Positions 46,328 to 56,025 of a stretch of DNA of 64,000 nucleotides are shown piece by piece. The translations under genes and the position numbers were made by a program. This DNA is from Rhodoferax sp. TH121 (GTDB lineage: Bacteria > Pseudomonadota > Gammaproteobacteria > Burkholderiales > Burkholderiaceae_C), in the NCBI RefSeq assembly GCF_002251855.1, contig NZ_NOXW01000020.1, positions 248,001 through 312,000 on the forward strand. The letters are read 5' to 3'. The notes below the pieces were generated by a model. It had not been told where the DNA came from. It did no database searches and saw only the letters and a program-made list of their open reading frames with translations. Numbering within the stretch: the first letter of the stretch is position 1; each line of letters opens with the position of its first letter.

Positions 46328-47917
46328 ATGCGTTTTGACCGACTTCGCCTGGCCACCAAGCTGTGGACCGCGATGGGGCTGATGGTGGTGGTGTTGGCCA
46401 TCATCATTGCTTTTACAGCCCTGCAGTCCCGCAAGTCCCGCGAAGCTTATGGCGCCGTCAATGCTGCCATGCTGGCGCAGATCAAGACCGCCAACCAGTG
46501 GGCTGCGCTGGTGGACGTGAACACCACCCGCGCCTACGCGGTGGTGGTGGCGGTGGACCCCGGCGTGGCCAATGCCTTCAAGGACGAGATTGCCCAGAGC
46601 AACGCCAAGATTGAAGAACTGCAAAAAACCATTGAGGCCGCGGACCCCTCGGAGGCCGACAAGGCCCAGCTCGCCAAGATCACCGAGCTGCGCAAAAAGC
46701 TGCAAGACCTGACCAGCCAGACCGCATTGCTCAAGGTCGTGAAGCCCGGCGAAATGCCAGCGTTTGTGGAGACCCAGTACCGCCCTGCAGTGAAGGCCTT
46801 GCAGGACGCCCACCAGCAGTTTGTGCAGATGCAGGACGCCGCCAACGAGGCCTTGCGGGACAGTTTTGAGGCCGAAGGCCGCAAGCTGATTTTGATGTCA
46901 GCGGGTGGTTTGGTCGTGTTGATCAGCGGCATCCTGGTTGGCGCGGCATTCCTGATTCGCTCCATCAAACAGCCGCTGCTGCAGGCCAACGACCTGGCCG
47001 CGCGCATTGCCGAGGGCGACCTGAGTGGCCATGTGGACGAAAGCCGTGCCGACGAGTTTGGCGACCTGATGCGCTCGCTGGCGGGTATGAACCGCTCACT
47101 GGGCCTGATGGTGGCCCAGGTGCGCCAGAGCACCGACAGCATTGCCACCGCCAGCACCGAAATTGCCACCGGCAACAACGACCTGGCCCAGCGCACCGAG
47201 CAAACTTCCAGCAACCTCGCGTCCACCGCTTCCAGCATGGACAGCCTGACCCACGCCGTGCGCATGAGTTCGGACAATGCCCACCAGGCCGCCACGTTGG
47301 CCGCCAATGCCTCTAACGTGGCGCAGCGCGGCGGTGACGTGGTGGCGCAGGTGGTCAGCACCATGCAGCAGATCGACGCCAGCAGCAAGAAGATTGCCGA
47401 CATCATCAGCGTGATCGACGGCATTGCCTTCCAGACCAACATCCTGGCGCTGAACGCAGCGGTAGAAGCTGCACGTGCGGGCGAGCAGGGACGTGGTTTT
47501 GCGGTGGTGGCCAGTGAAGTGCGCTCCCTGGCAGGCCGTTCTGCAGAGGCCGCCAAAGAGATCAAGGGTCTCATTGGTACCTCGGTGGAGAAGGTCGAGT
47601 CGGGCACCCAGCTGGTGACCGATGCGGGCGCCACCATGCAGGAGATTGTGCAAAGCGTGCGCCGGGTCGTGGACGTGATCGGCGAGATCACCGCCGCCTC
47701 CAGCGAGCAGAGCGCGGGTATTGCCGAGGTCAACCAGTCGGTTGGCAACCTGGACCAGATGACGCAGCAAAACGCAGCCTTGGTGGAAGAGAGCGCGGCA
47801 GCGGCCGAGAGCCTGCGCGACCAAGCCGCCCAGCTGGCGCAGGCGGTGGCGGTATTCAAGGTGGCGCCGCAGTTGGGGCATGCTGGCGCATCGGGTGCAC
47901 CCTTGCTGCTGAATTAG
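46328..47917 (+). CDS. Methyl-accepting chemotaxis protein
   Basis: 529 residues. Membrane segments near 15-35 and 190-215 enclose a ~150-residue periplasmic four-helix sensor domain; HAMP about 215-270; cytoplasmic coiled coil with hairpin tip IAFQTNILALNAAVEAARAG; C-terminal tail without CheB/R pentapeptide. The AAGGAGATTGG ribosome site precedes the ATG. Ligand unknown. Confidence 0.94.
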   Translation: MRFDRLRLATKLWTAMGLMVVVLAIIIAFTALQSRKSREAYGAVNAAMLAQIKTANQWAALVDVNTTRAYAVVVAVDPGVANAFKDEIAQSNAKIEELQKTIEAADPSEADKAQLAKITELRKKLQDLTSQTALLKVVKPGEMPAFVETQYRPAVKALQDAHQQFVQMQDAANEALRDSFEAEGRKLILMSAGGLVVLISGILVGAAFLIRSIKQPLLQANDLAARIAEGDLSGHVDESRADEFGDLMRSLAGMNRSLGLMVAQVRQSTDSIATASTEIATGNNDLAQRTEQTSSNLASTASSMDSLTHAVRMSSDNAHQAATLAANASNVAQRGGDVVAQVVSTMQQIDASSKKIADIISVIDGIAFQTNILALNAAVEAARAGEQGRGFAVVASEVRSLAGRSAEAAKEIKGLIGTSVEKVESGTQLVTDAGATMQEIVQSVRRVVDVIGEITAASSEQSAGIAEVNQSVGNLDQMTQQNAALVEESAAAAESLRDQAAQLAQAVAVFKVAPQLGHAGASGAPLLLN

Positions 47918-47936
47918 CCTTGTCTTTGGCCCACAA

Positions 47937-47962
47937 AAAAGCGCTGCCTCGGCAGCGCTTTT
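47937..47962. terminator. Bidirectional intrinsic terminator
   Basis: AAAAGCGCTGCC and GGCAGCGCTTTT form an 11-12-bp stem with A/T runs, between the convergent ends of the chemoreceptor gene and the RidA-like gene. Confidence 0.92.
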
Positions 47963-47993
47963 GCATCGGGAATCGGCGCGGGAATTCGGCGAC

Positions 47994-48452
47994 TTAGGCC
48001 ACTTCGGCGATCAGCTCAATTTCCACGCAGGCGCCCATGGGGATTTGGGCTACGCCAAAAGCGCTGCGTGCATGTGCGCCCACCTGGGGGCCAAACACTT
48101 CGCCCAGCAGCTCGCTGCAGCCGTTGGTCACCAGGTGCTGTTCGGTGAAGTCGCCGGTGGAGTTGACCAGGGACATGACCTTGACGATGCGCTTCACTTT
48201 GTTCAGGTCGCCCACGGCGGCGTGCAAGGTGCCCATCAGGTCGATGGCGATGGCGCGTGCAGCCGCCTTGCCTTCTTCGGTGGTGGTGTTCTTGCCCAAC
48301 TGGCCCACCCAGGGTTTGCCATCTTTCTTGGCAATGTGGCCACTGATGAAGACCAGGTTGCCGGTCTGCACAAAGGGCACGTATGCCGCTGCGGGCACGG
48401 CCACGGGTGGCAGGGTGATGTTCAGGGCCGCGAGTTTGTCGTAAATGCTCAT
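47994..48452 (-). CDS. RidA/YjgF-like protein (YjgF-like_1 subgroup)
   Basis: 152 residues: longer than classical RidA and ending QIPMGACVEIELIAEVA. LVFISGHIAKKDGKPWVGQLGKN and SSAFGV-type blocks place it in the enamine deaminase-like branch of the family, which is often of unknown function. The ATG at 48452 has an adjacent GGAACCCCTAT leader. Confidence 0.85.
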   Translation of the reverse strand: MSIYDKLAALNITLPPVAVPAAAYVPFVQTGNLVFISGHIAKKDGKPWVGQLGKNTTTEEGKAAARAIAIDLMGTLHAAVGDLNKVKRIVKVMSLVNSTGDFTEQHLVTNGCSELLGEVFGPQVGAHARSAFGVAQIPMGACVEIELIAEVA

Positions 48453-48511
48453 AGGGGTTCCTTTGGGTGAAAAGTGCCGTTGGCGCCCATGGTTATTGCG
48501 CAAACAGCTAT

Positions 48512-49471
48512 TTAATTGATAGCGCCTTGGCTTTGGCTCTGCGCAGCCGCAGTGGCGGGCGCCGAGCCGGTATTGTCGCTGCGGATCTCTTCCACCGTCA
48601 CGCCCACAGTGAGCGTGTGGCTAGCTCCGCCGTGGATCACACCACGCAGCGGCGACACATCGCCGAAGTCGCGTCCGGTGGCGACTGTCACATAGTCCAC
48701 GCCGGGGGCCAACCAGCCCCAGCGCTTGTTGGTCGGGTCCAGGTCCACCCAGCGCTGGCCTTCGGGCAGGTCGCCCACATAGACGCTGACCCAGGCGTGC
48801 GAGGCATCACTGCCGATAAGCTTGACCTCGCCAGGCGCGGGCTGGGTGAGCAGGTAGCCGCTCACGTAGCGCGCGGGCAGGCCCATGCTGCGCAGGCAGG
48901 CCAGCATGATGTGCGCAAAGTCCTGGCACACGCCCTTGCGCTGCTCCAGCGCCTGCAGGGCGGGGGTGTTGATCTGGGTGCTATCGCTCTCGTAGGTGAA
49001 GTCGGCGTGGATGCGCTCCATCAGGTCCACCGCCACGGCCAACACGCTGGTGCCCGCCGCAAAGCTGGGCCGTGCGTAGCCGGCAAACTCCTGGCGGCGC
49101 GGCACAAAGGGCGAGGCAAACACAAACTCGGAGGCCGCCTCAAAGGGCGTGTGCGCCTGGTAGCGCAGCCGGTCGCGCAGCTGCTCCCACGGCTGCTCGC
49201 TCTCGGGCAGGGCGTGAGCGCGGGTGGACACGATGCTCATGGCCTGCACCTCCAGCACATGGTGCGGCACCTGCAGCGAGAAAAAGCAGCGCGTGTTGCC
49301 ATACACATCCTGCGTGCTGCGCTGCTGCGCCGGCTGCGGGCTGATGCTGAGCGTGTGGCTCAGCAGGCTTTGCCCAGCATGCTGCAATGGCTGCAGATAG
49401 GCCACGTGCTGGGCGGTCTCGACGGCCGGCTGGTAGTCGTAGCGGGTGTGGTGGGTGACTTGCAGCAGCAT
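48512..49471 (-). CDS. Transglutaminase-like cysteine protease/ligase (COG1305)
   Basis: 319 residues. A bacterial transglutaminase-fold N-terminal part then the catalytic core: Cys182 (GVCQDFAH), His225 (DASHAWV) and Asp245 (WVDLDPTN). In the conserved cluster such proteins pair with circularly permuted ATP-grasp and alpha-E proteins. Its ATG shares its A with the stop of the ATP-grasp gene (TGATG), so translation is coupled. The stop codon lies inside the hairpin GCTATTTAATTGATAGC (48507-48523). Confidence 0.9.
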   Translation of the reverse strand: MLLQVTHHTRYDYQPAVETAQHVAYLQPLQHAGQSLLSHTLSISPQPAQQRSTQDVYGNTRCFFSLQVPHHVLEVQAMSIVSTRAHALPESEQPWEQLRDRLRYQAHTPFEAASEFVFASPFVPRRQEFAGYARPSFAAGTSVLAVAVDLMERIHADFTYESDSTQINTPALQALEQRKGVCQDFAHIMLACLRSMGLPARYVSGYLLTQPAPGEVKLIGSDASHAWVSVYVGDLPEGQRWVDLDPTNKRWGWLAPGVDYVTVATGRDFGDVSPLRGVIHGGASHTLTVGVTVEEIRSDNTGSAPATAAAQSQSQGAIN

Positions 49472-52137
49472 CAGGTGCCCACACTCTGTTTGGTCTGGCC
49501 CGAGTGCGTGAAATAGGTGGTGCTGATGTCCTCGGACACGGCAAATGCGCAGGTGCTCAACGCATCCAACAGCTTGCGCAGGGCGGCGGCGCTGGGTTCA
49601 CCTTCGGGCGTTTCGCACAGTTGGGCCAGGTCCCATGTATCAGGGTTGGGCACTTGCAACGACATGCGGCTCAGTTCGCCCGCCGGGCTCAGCGCCAGCT
49701 TGGCCAGGCGCCCGCGCAGCGTGTGCGCCACCCAGCCCAGGGAGCGCGGGTTGTCCCGGTCCAGCACCAGCAGGTCGGTCAGCGCCGCGATGTCGCGGCT
49801 TTGCTGGTACTGGGCGTGGAACGTGATGGTGCTGTCAAACAGCGTGAGCAGGGCCTCAAAGCCGCCATCGGTGTCTACCGCGCCGGTCTCAAAGCTGCGG
49901 GCCAGTGCGCTGGCCAAAAAGTGCAGGCGCTCCACATGGCGGCCAATGCTTAGCAGGCGCCAGCCGTCGTCGCGCGTCATGCGGTCGGTCTGCGCCCCGG
50001 TGATGGCGGAGAGCTGGTCGCTCAGATCGCCCAGCACGCGCAGGGCCTGGGCCGGGGCGTAGTCGCCTTGGGCGGCCAGCCGGGCGCTTTGGGTGAACAG
50101 GGTTTCTTCGGCTTTGACGATGGTGTGCCAGTGCTCCTGCGACAGTCGCTCGCGCACCGTGGCGGCGGCCATCTTGAGGGCCCGCACATTAAAGCCCACA
50201 CTCGTGGCGCCATCGGCCGAGGCCAGGCTGGCAACCAGCGTGCGCTCGAACACGCGGCGCGCCTGCACGGCGGACGGCGTGCCCGGCAGCACCAGGGTGT
50301 TGGCCACGGCCATCTGGCTCAGCCACTGCAGCAGCGGGGCTGAGCTTTGCTCTTCGCCCCCCAGGCAGTCCAGTGTGAGGGCAGCCAGCCGCGCGGTGTT
50401 TTCAGAGCGCTCGGTGTAGCGGCCCAGCCAGTACAGGTTTTCGGCCGCGCGGCTGGTGACCAGGCGCTTGCGCTGCGCCAGGACCGCAGGCGTCAGGGCC
50501 ACGGGCAGCAGGGTGGTGGTGTCCACCTCGCCCTCGGTCAGCGCCCACACATCGGCGCTGCTGCCGCCACGCTGCATGCTGGCAATGTCGGCCGTGGTGC
50601 CGGCCACGCGGGCCAAGCCGCCGGGCAGCACACGCCAATGGGGGCGGCCAGCGGCATCCTGCCCGTCCGACACGGCGAACACGCGCAGCAGGACCGAGCG
50701 CGCCACCATGGCGCCGGGCTGGCCGGGGCCGGCGCTGTGCCAGGTCGGCATTTGCGACAGCGGCATATAGGCCTGCACGGTGTGGTCTTCGCTCTGGCGC
50801 ATGATGCGGCCAGCCCAAGCGTCCAGCGCGGTCTGGCCCAGGGTGTGGCCAATGACAGATTCGAAACTGGTGTGGATGGCCGAGCCGGGGTAAGTGGGCT
50901 TGATGGTGTGCTCGCGCAGGCGGCTCAGGGCGTCTTCCATGGCGCTGCGCTCGCCACACCACCAGGTGGGCAGGGCGGGCAGGCGCAGGTCCTCGCCCAG
51001 TGCGTGCTGCGCCAGCGCCGGCAAAAAGCCCAGCAGCGCGGGCGACTCCAGAAAGGCCGAGCCCGGCGCATTGGCCACCAACACATTGCCTGCACGGATG
51101 GCCTGCAGCAGGCCCGGCACGCCCAGCGTGGAGTCCGGACGCAGCTCCAGCGGGTCCAGGTACTGGTCGTCCACCCGCTTGAGCAGGCCGTGCACCGGCA
51201 CCAGGCCGCGCAGCGTCTTGAGGAACAGGCGCTCGTCGCGCACGATCAGGTCGCTGCCCTCCACCAGGCTCAGGCCCAGGTAGCGGGCCAGGTAGGCGTG
51301 CTCGAAATAGGTTTCGTTATACGGGCCGGGCGTCAGCAGGGCAATGTGGGCGTCGGCACCGGCCGGGCTGTGGGCTTTGAGGCTGTCCATCAGCGCGCGG
51401 TAGGTGCTGGCCAGGCGCTGCACCTTGAGCGCCTGAAACGCCTGCGGAAACTGGCGCGACACGGCCAGCCGGTTCTCCAGCAGGTAGCCCAGGCCGCTGG
51501 GCGCCTGGCAGCGCTGGCCCACTACCCACCAGTTGCCGTCGGGCCCACGGGCAAGATCAAAGGCGGTGACATGCAGGTGGCGCCCGCCCACGGGCTGCAC
51601 CCCGGCCATGGCACGCAGATAGCCCGGGTGGCCGTGCACCAGCGCGGGGGGCAGCAGGCCCTGGGCCAGAAAGTTTTGCGGGCCGTAGACATCGGCCATC
51701 ACGGCCTCCAGCAGGCGCATGCGCTGCTGCACGCCAGACTCGATGTGCTGCCAGCTCGGCGCATCTACCACCAGCGGAAACAGGTCCAGCGACCAGGGGC
51801 GCTGCGGGCCCTCGGCATCGGCGTAGACGTTGTAGGTCACGCCGTTGTCGCGGATCTGGCGCTGCAGGCTGGCGGCACGGCTGTCCAGCTCGGCGCTGGT
51901 TCGGGCCTCCATATTGGCAAAGAATTGGCCCCAAACCCCCGTGAATTCTGCGCGATCAGCTACTGAATTGATAGCGTTTTCAGTGCCGGTGGTGTTCGGG
52001 GGGGCGCTCTTGGGGGGGATCGTGGCGCGCAGTTCGTCAAAGTGCCCGGCGGCGGCCATGCACTGGCGCGCCTGGGACAGCACATCGGCGTCGGTGGCGG
52101 GCCCATTCACGGCAAGGGGATCGAGAGAGGAGTTCAC
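49471..52137 (-). CDS. Circularly permuted ATP-grasp domain fused to alpha-E domain
   Basis: 888 residues. N-terminal ~500: circularly permuted ATP-grasp (LLTPGPYNETYFEHAYLARYLG, LVEGSDLIVRDERLFLKTL). C-terminal ~310: alpha-E helical domain (RAAENLYWLGRYTERSENTARLA, ISRIGRHVERLHFLAS). The GTG at 52137 was chosen because no ATG lies downstream before the conserved region; a longer ATG start at 52323 overlaps the sigma-54-like site. The conserved-cluster view: ATP-grasp activates a carboxylate and ligates it to an amine, probably making or tagging a peptide. The hairpin GCTACTGAATTGATAGC (51959-51975) codes AINSVA in its N-terminal linker. Confidence 0.9.
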   Translation of the reverse strand: MNSSLDPLAVNGPATDADVLSQARQCMAAAGHFDELRATIPPKSAPPNTTGTENAINSVADRAEFTGVWGQFFANMEARTSAELDSRAASLQRQIRDNGVTYNVYADAEGPQRPWSLDLFPLVVDAPSWQHIESGVQQRMRLLEAVMADVYGPQNFLAQGLLPPALVHGHPGYLRAMAGVQPVGGRHLHVTAFDLARGPDGNWWVVGQRCQAPSGLGYLLENRLAVSRQFPQAFQALKVQRLASTYRALMDSLKAHSPAGADAHIALLTPGPYNETYFEHAYLARYLGLSLVEGSDLIVRDERLFLKTLRGLVPVHGLLKRVDDQYLDPLELRPDSTLGVPGLLQAIRAGNVLVANAPGSAFLESPALLGFLPALAQHALGEDLRLPALPTWWCGERSAMEDALSRLREHTIKPTYPGSAIHTSFESVIGHTLGQTALDAWAGRIMRQSEDHTVQAYMPLSQMPTWHSAGPGQPGAMVARSVLLRVFAVSDGQDAAGRPHWRVLPGGLARVAGTTADIASMQRGGSSADVWALTEGEVDTTTLLPVALTPAVLAQRKRLVTSRAAENLYWLGRYTERSENTARLAALTLDCLGGEEQSSAPLLQWLSQMAVANTLVLPGTPSAVQARRVFERTLVASLASADGATSVGFNVRALKMAAATVRERLSQEHWHTIVKAEETLFTQSARLAAQGDYAPAQALRVLGDLSDQLSAITGAQTDRMTRDDGWRLLSIGRHVERLHFLASALARSFETGAVDTDGGFEALLTLFDSTITFHAQYQQSRDIAALTDLLVLDRDNPRSLGWVAHTLRGRLAKLALSPAGELSRMSLQVPNPDTWDLAQLCETPEGEPSAAALRKLLDALSTCAFAVSEDISTTYFTHSGQTKQSVGT

Positions 52138-52186
52138 TGGCCTGAGAGTATGCCAGCGCAGGGGGCGCCGGGGACCCAGATTTGCA

Positions 52187-52202
52187 CGCAAGCCCCGTGC
52201 CG
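52187..52202 (-). promoter_or_regulatory. Sigma-54-like -24/-12 element before the ATP-grasp/alpha-E gene
   Basis: On the - strand CGGCAC (52202-52197), GGGGC, TTGCG (52191-52187): GG and GC cores at the sigma-54 spacing, but the first T is C and the final base is G. The start codon is 50 bases downstream. A canonical TGGCAC starts at 52207 but has the wrong spacing. Weaker than the other two sites. Confidence 0.5.
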
Positions 52203-52267
52203 TGCCAAACAGCGCAAAGCCCGCTACCATGCGCCCAAGGCCCACTGCTAACACCGATGGAGACTGA

Positions 52268-53002
52268 ATGAACGCTGTATGGCGCGCTGGATTGGCTGCA
52301 TGGTTTGCTTGGGGCCTGTGCATGGTGCCGGCCCTGCCTGCCCGGGCGACCGACTACAAACTCAGCACGCTGGAGTGGGCACCTTACACCAGCGCTGCAC
52401 TGCCCGGAATGGGCTTTATCACTAGCACCATTGTGGATGCCATGGCCCTGTCAGGTTCCAGTGTCGAGGTACAGTTTTTCCCCTGGTCCCGGGCCGTACG
52501 TCTGGTGGATACCGATGCTTCATACACTGGTTTTTTCCCGGCCTATTACTCGCGTGAGCGCGCTGCGCGTTACCTCTATTCCGACCCCGTAGGGCGCAGC
52601 CTTGTCGTTTTTTTGGAGCGCACGGATCGGCCTGTCAAATGGTCATCCTATGACGATTTGCAGGGCTTGCGCATTGGTGTGGTGCGCGGGTTTGTCAACA
52701 CAGAAGAGTTGGACGCACGGATTGCCAGCAAGATGGTGGCCTCCGAAGAGGCGCCCGACGACCGCAGCAACATCCTCAAGTTGATAGCCGGCCGGGTGGA
52801 CCTGGCGGTAGTCGACCAGCAGGTCTATGAACACCTGGTGCAGACCGACCCCCAACTGGCGCGGGTGGCCCAGCAGCTCCAGGTCAACCCCAAGGTGCTG
52901 GAGAGCAAGAACCTGTATGTGTGTTTTCAGCGCACGGCCAAGGGAGCCATTGCGCAGCGGGCCCTGAACACCGGATTGCGCAAACTGCGGCCTTCGCCCT
53001 AG
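52268..53002 (+). CDS. Extracellular solute-binding protein, family 3
   Basis: 244 residues with a signal peptide (LCMVPALPARA|TDYK). Type II periplasmic binding fold of amino-acid-type proteins (LRIGVVRGFVNTEEL; ILKLIAGRVDLAVVDQQV). No transporter genes accompany it, so it may be a sensor input or work with a distant permease. Divergent from the ATP-grasp gene. Confidence 0.85.
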   Translation: MNAVWRAGLAAWFAWGLCMVPALPARATDYKLSTLEWAPYTSAALPGMGFITSTIVDAMALSGSSVEVQFFPWSRAVRLVDTDASYTGFFPAYYSRERAARYLYSDPVGRSLVVFLERTDRPVKWSSYDDLQGLRIGVVRGFVNTEELDARIASKMVASEEAPDDRSNILKLIAGRVDLAVVDQQVYEHLVQTDPQLARVAQQLQVNPKVLESKNLYVCFQRTAKGAIAQRALNTGLRKLRPSP

Positions 53003-53019
53003 CATTGCCCGGCCGCCTG

Positions 53020-54222
53020 TCACCGGGCCAGCAGTTCGTGCAACGGCCGTGGCTTCGCGTAGTGGTAACCCTGGCCGTATTCGCAGCCCATGCTGGCCAG
53101 CAGCGTGCCGGTGGCTGCGTCTTCAATGCCCTCTGCCACCGTGGAGATCCCCAGCAGCTGCGACAGCGCCAGCGCAGACTTGATGATCTGGAAACTGCGT
53201 TCCGAGCTGTGCATGTGTGCCACAAACGCACGGTCGATCTTGATGGTGGTGAAGGGCAATGTTTGCAGGTAGTCCAGCCCGGCGTAGCCGGTGCCAAAGT
53301 CATCCAGGGCGATACCGATGCCCATGGCTCGCAACTGCGCAATCGAGGCCGACACTTTCTCCACGCTGCTGATGATCACCGTCTCTGTCAGCTCAATACG
53401 CAGCTCGTGTGCGTCCATGCCCGTGGTCTGCAGGCAGCGCTGCACCGCCTCCACAATGCCGGGGCTGCACAGCTCCGGCGCCGAGAGGTTGACGCTGACA
53501 AACGGCCGCTCGCCGTCACGGGCGGCACAAGTGTCGCGTAGCGCGGGCCAGTCCGTGGTGGCGCGTTGCAGCACCCATTGGCCAATGCGGTGTACCAGGC
53601 CGGTTTTCTCGGCCAGCGGAATAAATTCGTCAGGCTGCACCACCCCCAGTTGCGGGTGGTGCCAGCGCACCAGGGCTTCATAGCCCGACAGCGTGCCGCC
53701 CGGGAGCCGCACGATGGGCTGGTAAAACAGGTCCAACTGGTTACGGTCAATGGCGTCGGACAGGTCGTGCGCCAGCGACAAGGTGCGCACGGCGGCGGCA
53801 TGCAGGTCTTCGGGCGGCGCAAAGCTTGCGTGGCCCGACAAGGGCGGCAGTGCAGGGGGCAACTCGGACTTGGCACTGCTGCTGCGAAAGCGCTCCAGCA
53901 GCAAACGCAGCAGGTATTGGATTACTGGGTCGGCGCGCACCAATAGCTCTTCCACATGGGCGCGGTCAATGCGTACCAGCGTGGTGGGCACCAGGGTACG
54001 AACGGTGGCGGTGCGGGCCTGGCGGTCCAGCAGTGCCACTTCGCCAAACATGGCGCCTTCGGCCAGCACGGCCACCCGCTGCTGGGCGTGTGCGGCCCCC
54101 ACCAGCACCTCCACGCATCCCGACTCAATCACATAGGCCGAGTCACCGGTGTCGCCCACCTGGAACACCGCTGCACCCGCTGCCAAAACCCCGCGGCTGA
54201 ATTCGCTGATCAGGGTGTGCAT
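53020..54222 (-). CDS. EAL-domain phosphodiesterase with cyclic-nucleotide-binding domain
   Basis: 400 residues. N-terminal ~120: cNMP-binding domain (FQVGDTGDSAYVIESGCVEVLV; phosphate cassette MFGEVALLDRQARTATV). C-terminal ~250: EAL domain with YEALVRW, ELTETVI, DDFGTGYAGLDYL, TIKIDRAF and AEGIED, the catalytic set, so active c-di-GMP hydrolysis is likely. cAMP control of an EAL protein is the natural reading. It is convergent with the solute-binding-protein gene. Confidence 0.92.
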   Translation of the reverse strand: MHTLISEFSRGVLAAGAAVFQVGDTGDSAYVIESGCVEVLVGAAHAQQRVAVLAEGAMFGEVALLDRQARTATVRTLVPTTLVRIDRAHVEELLVRADPVIQYLLRLLLERFRSSSAKSELPPALPPLSGHASFAPPEDLHAAAVRTLSLAHDLSDAIDRNQLDLFYQPIVRLPGGTLSGYEALVRWHHPQLGVVQPDEFIPLAEKTGLVHRIGQWVLQRATTDWPALRDTCAARDGERPFVSVNLSAPELCSPGIVEAVQRCLQTTGMDAHELRIELTETVIISSVEKVSASIAQLRAMGIGIALDDFGTGYAGLDYLQTLPFTTIKIDRAFVAHMHSSERSFQIIKSALALSQLLGISTVAEGIEDAATGTLLASMGCEYGQGYHYAKPRPLHELLAR

Positions 54223-54246
54223 GGTGCCCTCCGGCAGGCAAGTCGT

Positions 54247-54672
54247 TTACTTGGCGAAAAGTTGCCCGATGTCCTTGAAGGCCTTGAACTCCAGCGCATT
54301 GCCACAGGGGTCCAGCAGGAACATGGTGGCCTGCTCGCCCACCTGCCCCTGGAAGCGGATGCCCGGCTCCAGCACAAAGGCGGTATTGCGGCTCTTGAGC
54401 CGCTCGGCCAGTGCGTGCCAGGCGTCCCACGCCAGCACCACGCCAAAGTGCGGCACCGGCACGTGGTGGCTGTCCACCTCATTGGTGTGGGCGTGGGTTT
54501 GGGAGTCGTTCTTCGGCGCCAGGTGGATCACCAGCTGGTGGCCAAAAAAGTTGAAGTCCACCCACTGCGCGCTGCTGCGGCCCTCTTCGCAGCCAAACAC
54601 CTCGCCATAAAACTGGCGCGCCAGGGCCAGGTCGTACACGGGAATGGCAAGGTGAAAAGGCTGGAGTGACAT
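54247..54672 (-). CDS. VOC-family (glyoxalase-like) protein
   Basis: 141 residues, vicinal-oxygen-chelate fold: [23 protein letters not shown] and [18 protein letters not shown]. Metal-ligand-like His and Glu are present. Substrate unknown; similar proteins are lyases or resistance proteins. The ATG at 54672 (MSLQPFH) was chosen over a longer start. Confidence 0.86.
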   Translation of the reverse strand: MSLQPFHLAIPVYDLALARQFYGEVFGCEEGRSSAQWVDFNFFGHQLVIHLAPKNDSQTHAHTNEVDSHHVPVPHFGVVLAWDAWHALAERLKSRNTAFVLEPGIRFQGQVGEQATMFLLDPCGNALEFKAFKDIGQLFAK

Positions 54673-54718
54673 GGTGAGTTCCTTGGGTGGCAATAGTTTG
54701 GTGGATGCTAACCCAGCG

Positions 54719-55426
54719 TCAGCCCAGCGGCAGGGTGTCCAGCGTGGCGTAGGCGTTTTTGAGCCAGGTCTTCACGCGCTGTCGCTCCAGCATGCCCAGC
54801 GCGTCTTCGCCCTCCTTGCGGTGGATGGCGGCCCAGAAGCTGGCGTTTTGCCTGTCGATCTTGCGCATGCTGGCCTCGTGCAGGGCCGGCAGGCTGACCA
54901 CCTGGCCGCCCAGGGCGTTGGCTTTCTTCAGTGCGGCAGATTCGTCCAACTGCGAGAAGTCGCTGCCCCGGCCCAGGTTCTTCACCACGATGTAGTTGGG
55001 CCCGGCGCCATAGGTGGCCACCAGCCGGTCCAACAGGTCCACCGAATCCTTGCCCGCGTCGGCCACATGCCAGAAGTTCACGGTCACGCCCATTTCCGCC
55101 ATCAGCGAAACCAGATCCGAGTCCTTCACCCAGCGCGCCAGCGGTGCCGCAGTCTGCGCCGCCAGATCCACAATCACATTGGGCGGCAGGCCCACTACGG
55201 GCTCTTCTTCAAACACACCGGCAATCAGGTCCAGGCCCTCGTAGGTGTCCACCACCACCGGGGCCGCGTAGTCCGCATAAAAGCGGGTGAAGGAGGTGTG
55301 CGAGCGGTCCGTGTCAAAGCCGGTAAACGCGCGCCCCTTGTCGATGAAGTACTGCGCCAGCACCCGGGCCACGACCGATTTGCCGACCCCGCCCTTTTCG
55401 CCGCCAATGAAGTTGATTGAAGCCAT
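54719..55426 (-). CDS. ParA-like P-loop ATPase
   Basis: 235 residues: deviant Walker [32 protein letters not shown] and VIVDLAAQT. Related proteins are annotated as mobilisation or partition-type ATPases. No ParB or relaxase gene is beside it. Together with the two following genes it forms an accessory stretch with freer codon use than the surroundings. Confidence 0.8.
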   Translation of the reverse strand: MASINFIGGEKGGVGKSVVARVLAQYFIDKGRAFTGFDTDRSHTSFTRFYADYAAPVVVDTYEGLDLIAGVFEEEPVVGLPPNVIVDLAAQTAAPLARWVKDSDLVSLMAEMGVTVNFWHVADAGKDSVDLLDRLVATYGAGPNYIVVKNLGRGSDFSQLDESAALKKANALGGQVVSLPALHEASMRKIDRQNASFWAAIHRKEGEDALGMLERQRVKTWLKNAYATLDTLPLG

Positions 55427-55506
55427 GAAGTTCCTTAAAGAAGATCACAGCGTATGCAAGTTGCGTGCAAGGCGTCAGTCTGCCCCAGGACTGGGCAAGC
55501 TTCCAG

Positions 55507-55998
55507 TCACCTTCGGCTGGCGACTGCCCTCTCAAGAACATGCGCATAGACCTCCATGGGGTCTACTGCTAAGGCGGAGAGGTTGAGGTTTAGCGCCCCA
55601 AAGCCAAGCACTTTGTTGGCAGACGCCATTGCGCGTTTCAGCAGTGACATGCGCGCAGTCCACTGCTCTGGATTGCGCAACTCAAGACAAACAAAATAGT
55701 TGCGATTGACTGACCTCAGCGTTGCTCCTGTAATTTCTGACCACGGAATGACTCCGACCCCTAGGGTTCGATCGAAAACACCCTCATCGTTGAGTACCAA
55801 ACGAGGCCTTGAATCGAACAACTGCCGGGCGAAAGATGAAACACATGCACCACAGAAGATAAGGCATCCCCAGCCGTTCCATACATTTCTGGATGTTGTG
55901 TCAGTGACCATCATGAGCCCGACGAAGAAACCAAAGATTGCGATAAGAAGGAATACTGCGTACTTAAACCTTGATGCATGAATAGTGATTGGCGTCAT
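55507..55998 (-). CDS. STM3941-like membrane protein
   Basis: 163 residues with two hydrophobic segments near 13-30 and 42-55, then a soluble strand-rich domain (RPRLVLNDEGVFDRTLGVGVIPWSEITGA). Weakly resembles STM3941-family membrane proteins of unknown role. Less GC-rich than neighbours. The family call is tentative. Confidence 0.65.
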   Translation of the reverse strand: MTPITIHASRFKYAVFLLIAIFGFFVGLMMVTDTTSRNVWNGWGCLIFCGACVSSFARQLFDSRPRLVLNDEGVFDRTLGVGVIPWSEITGATLRSVNRNYFVCLELRNPEQWTARMSLLKRAMASANKVLGFGALNLNLSALAVDPMEVYAHVLERAVASRR

Positions 55999-56025
55999 AA
56001 AGCAGCGATTTTTTTGAGCGAGCGC

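Noticed and set aside
50893..50905. Sequence close to the GCTCGCGCA core in the ATP-grasp gene; similar at 56579
   Set aside because: Core-like words without the preceding hairpin or following GGCGCTAG/GGCCAATTT block. Expected by chance in GC-rich coding DNA.
52197..52212. TGGCAC at 52212-52207 as a -24 element before the ATP-grasp gene
   Set aside because: The nearest TTGC is 10 bases away instead of 5, too far for sigma-54. The shifted CGGCAC is used instead and scored lower.
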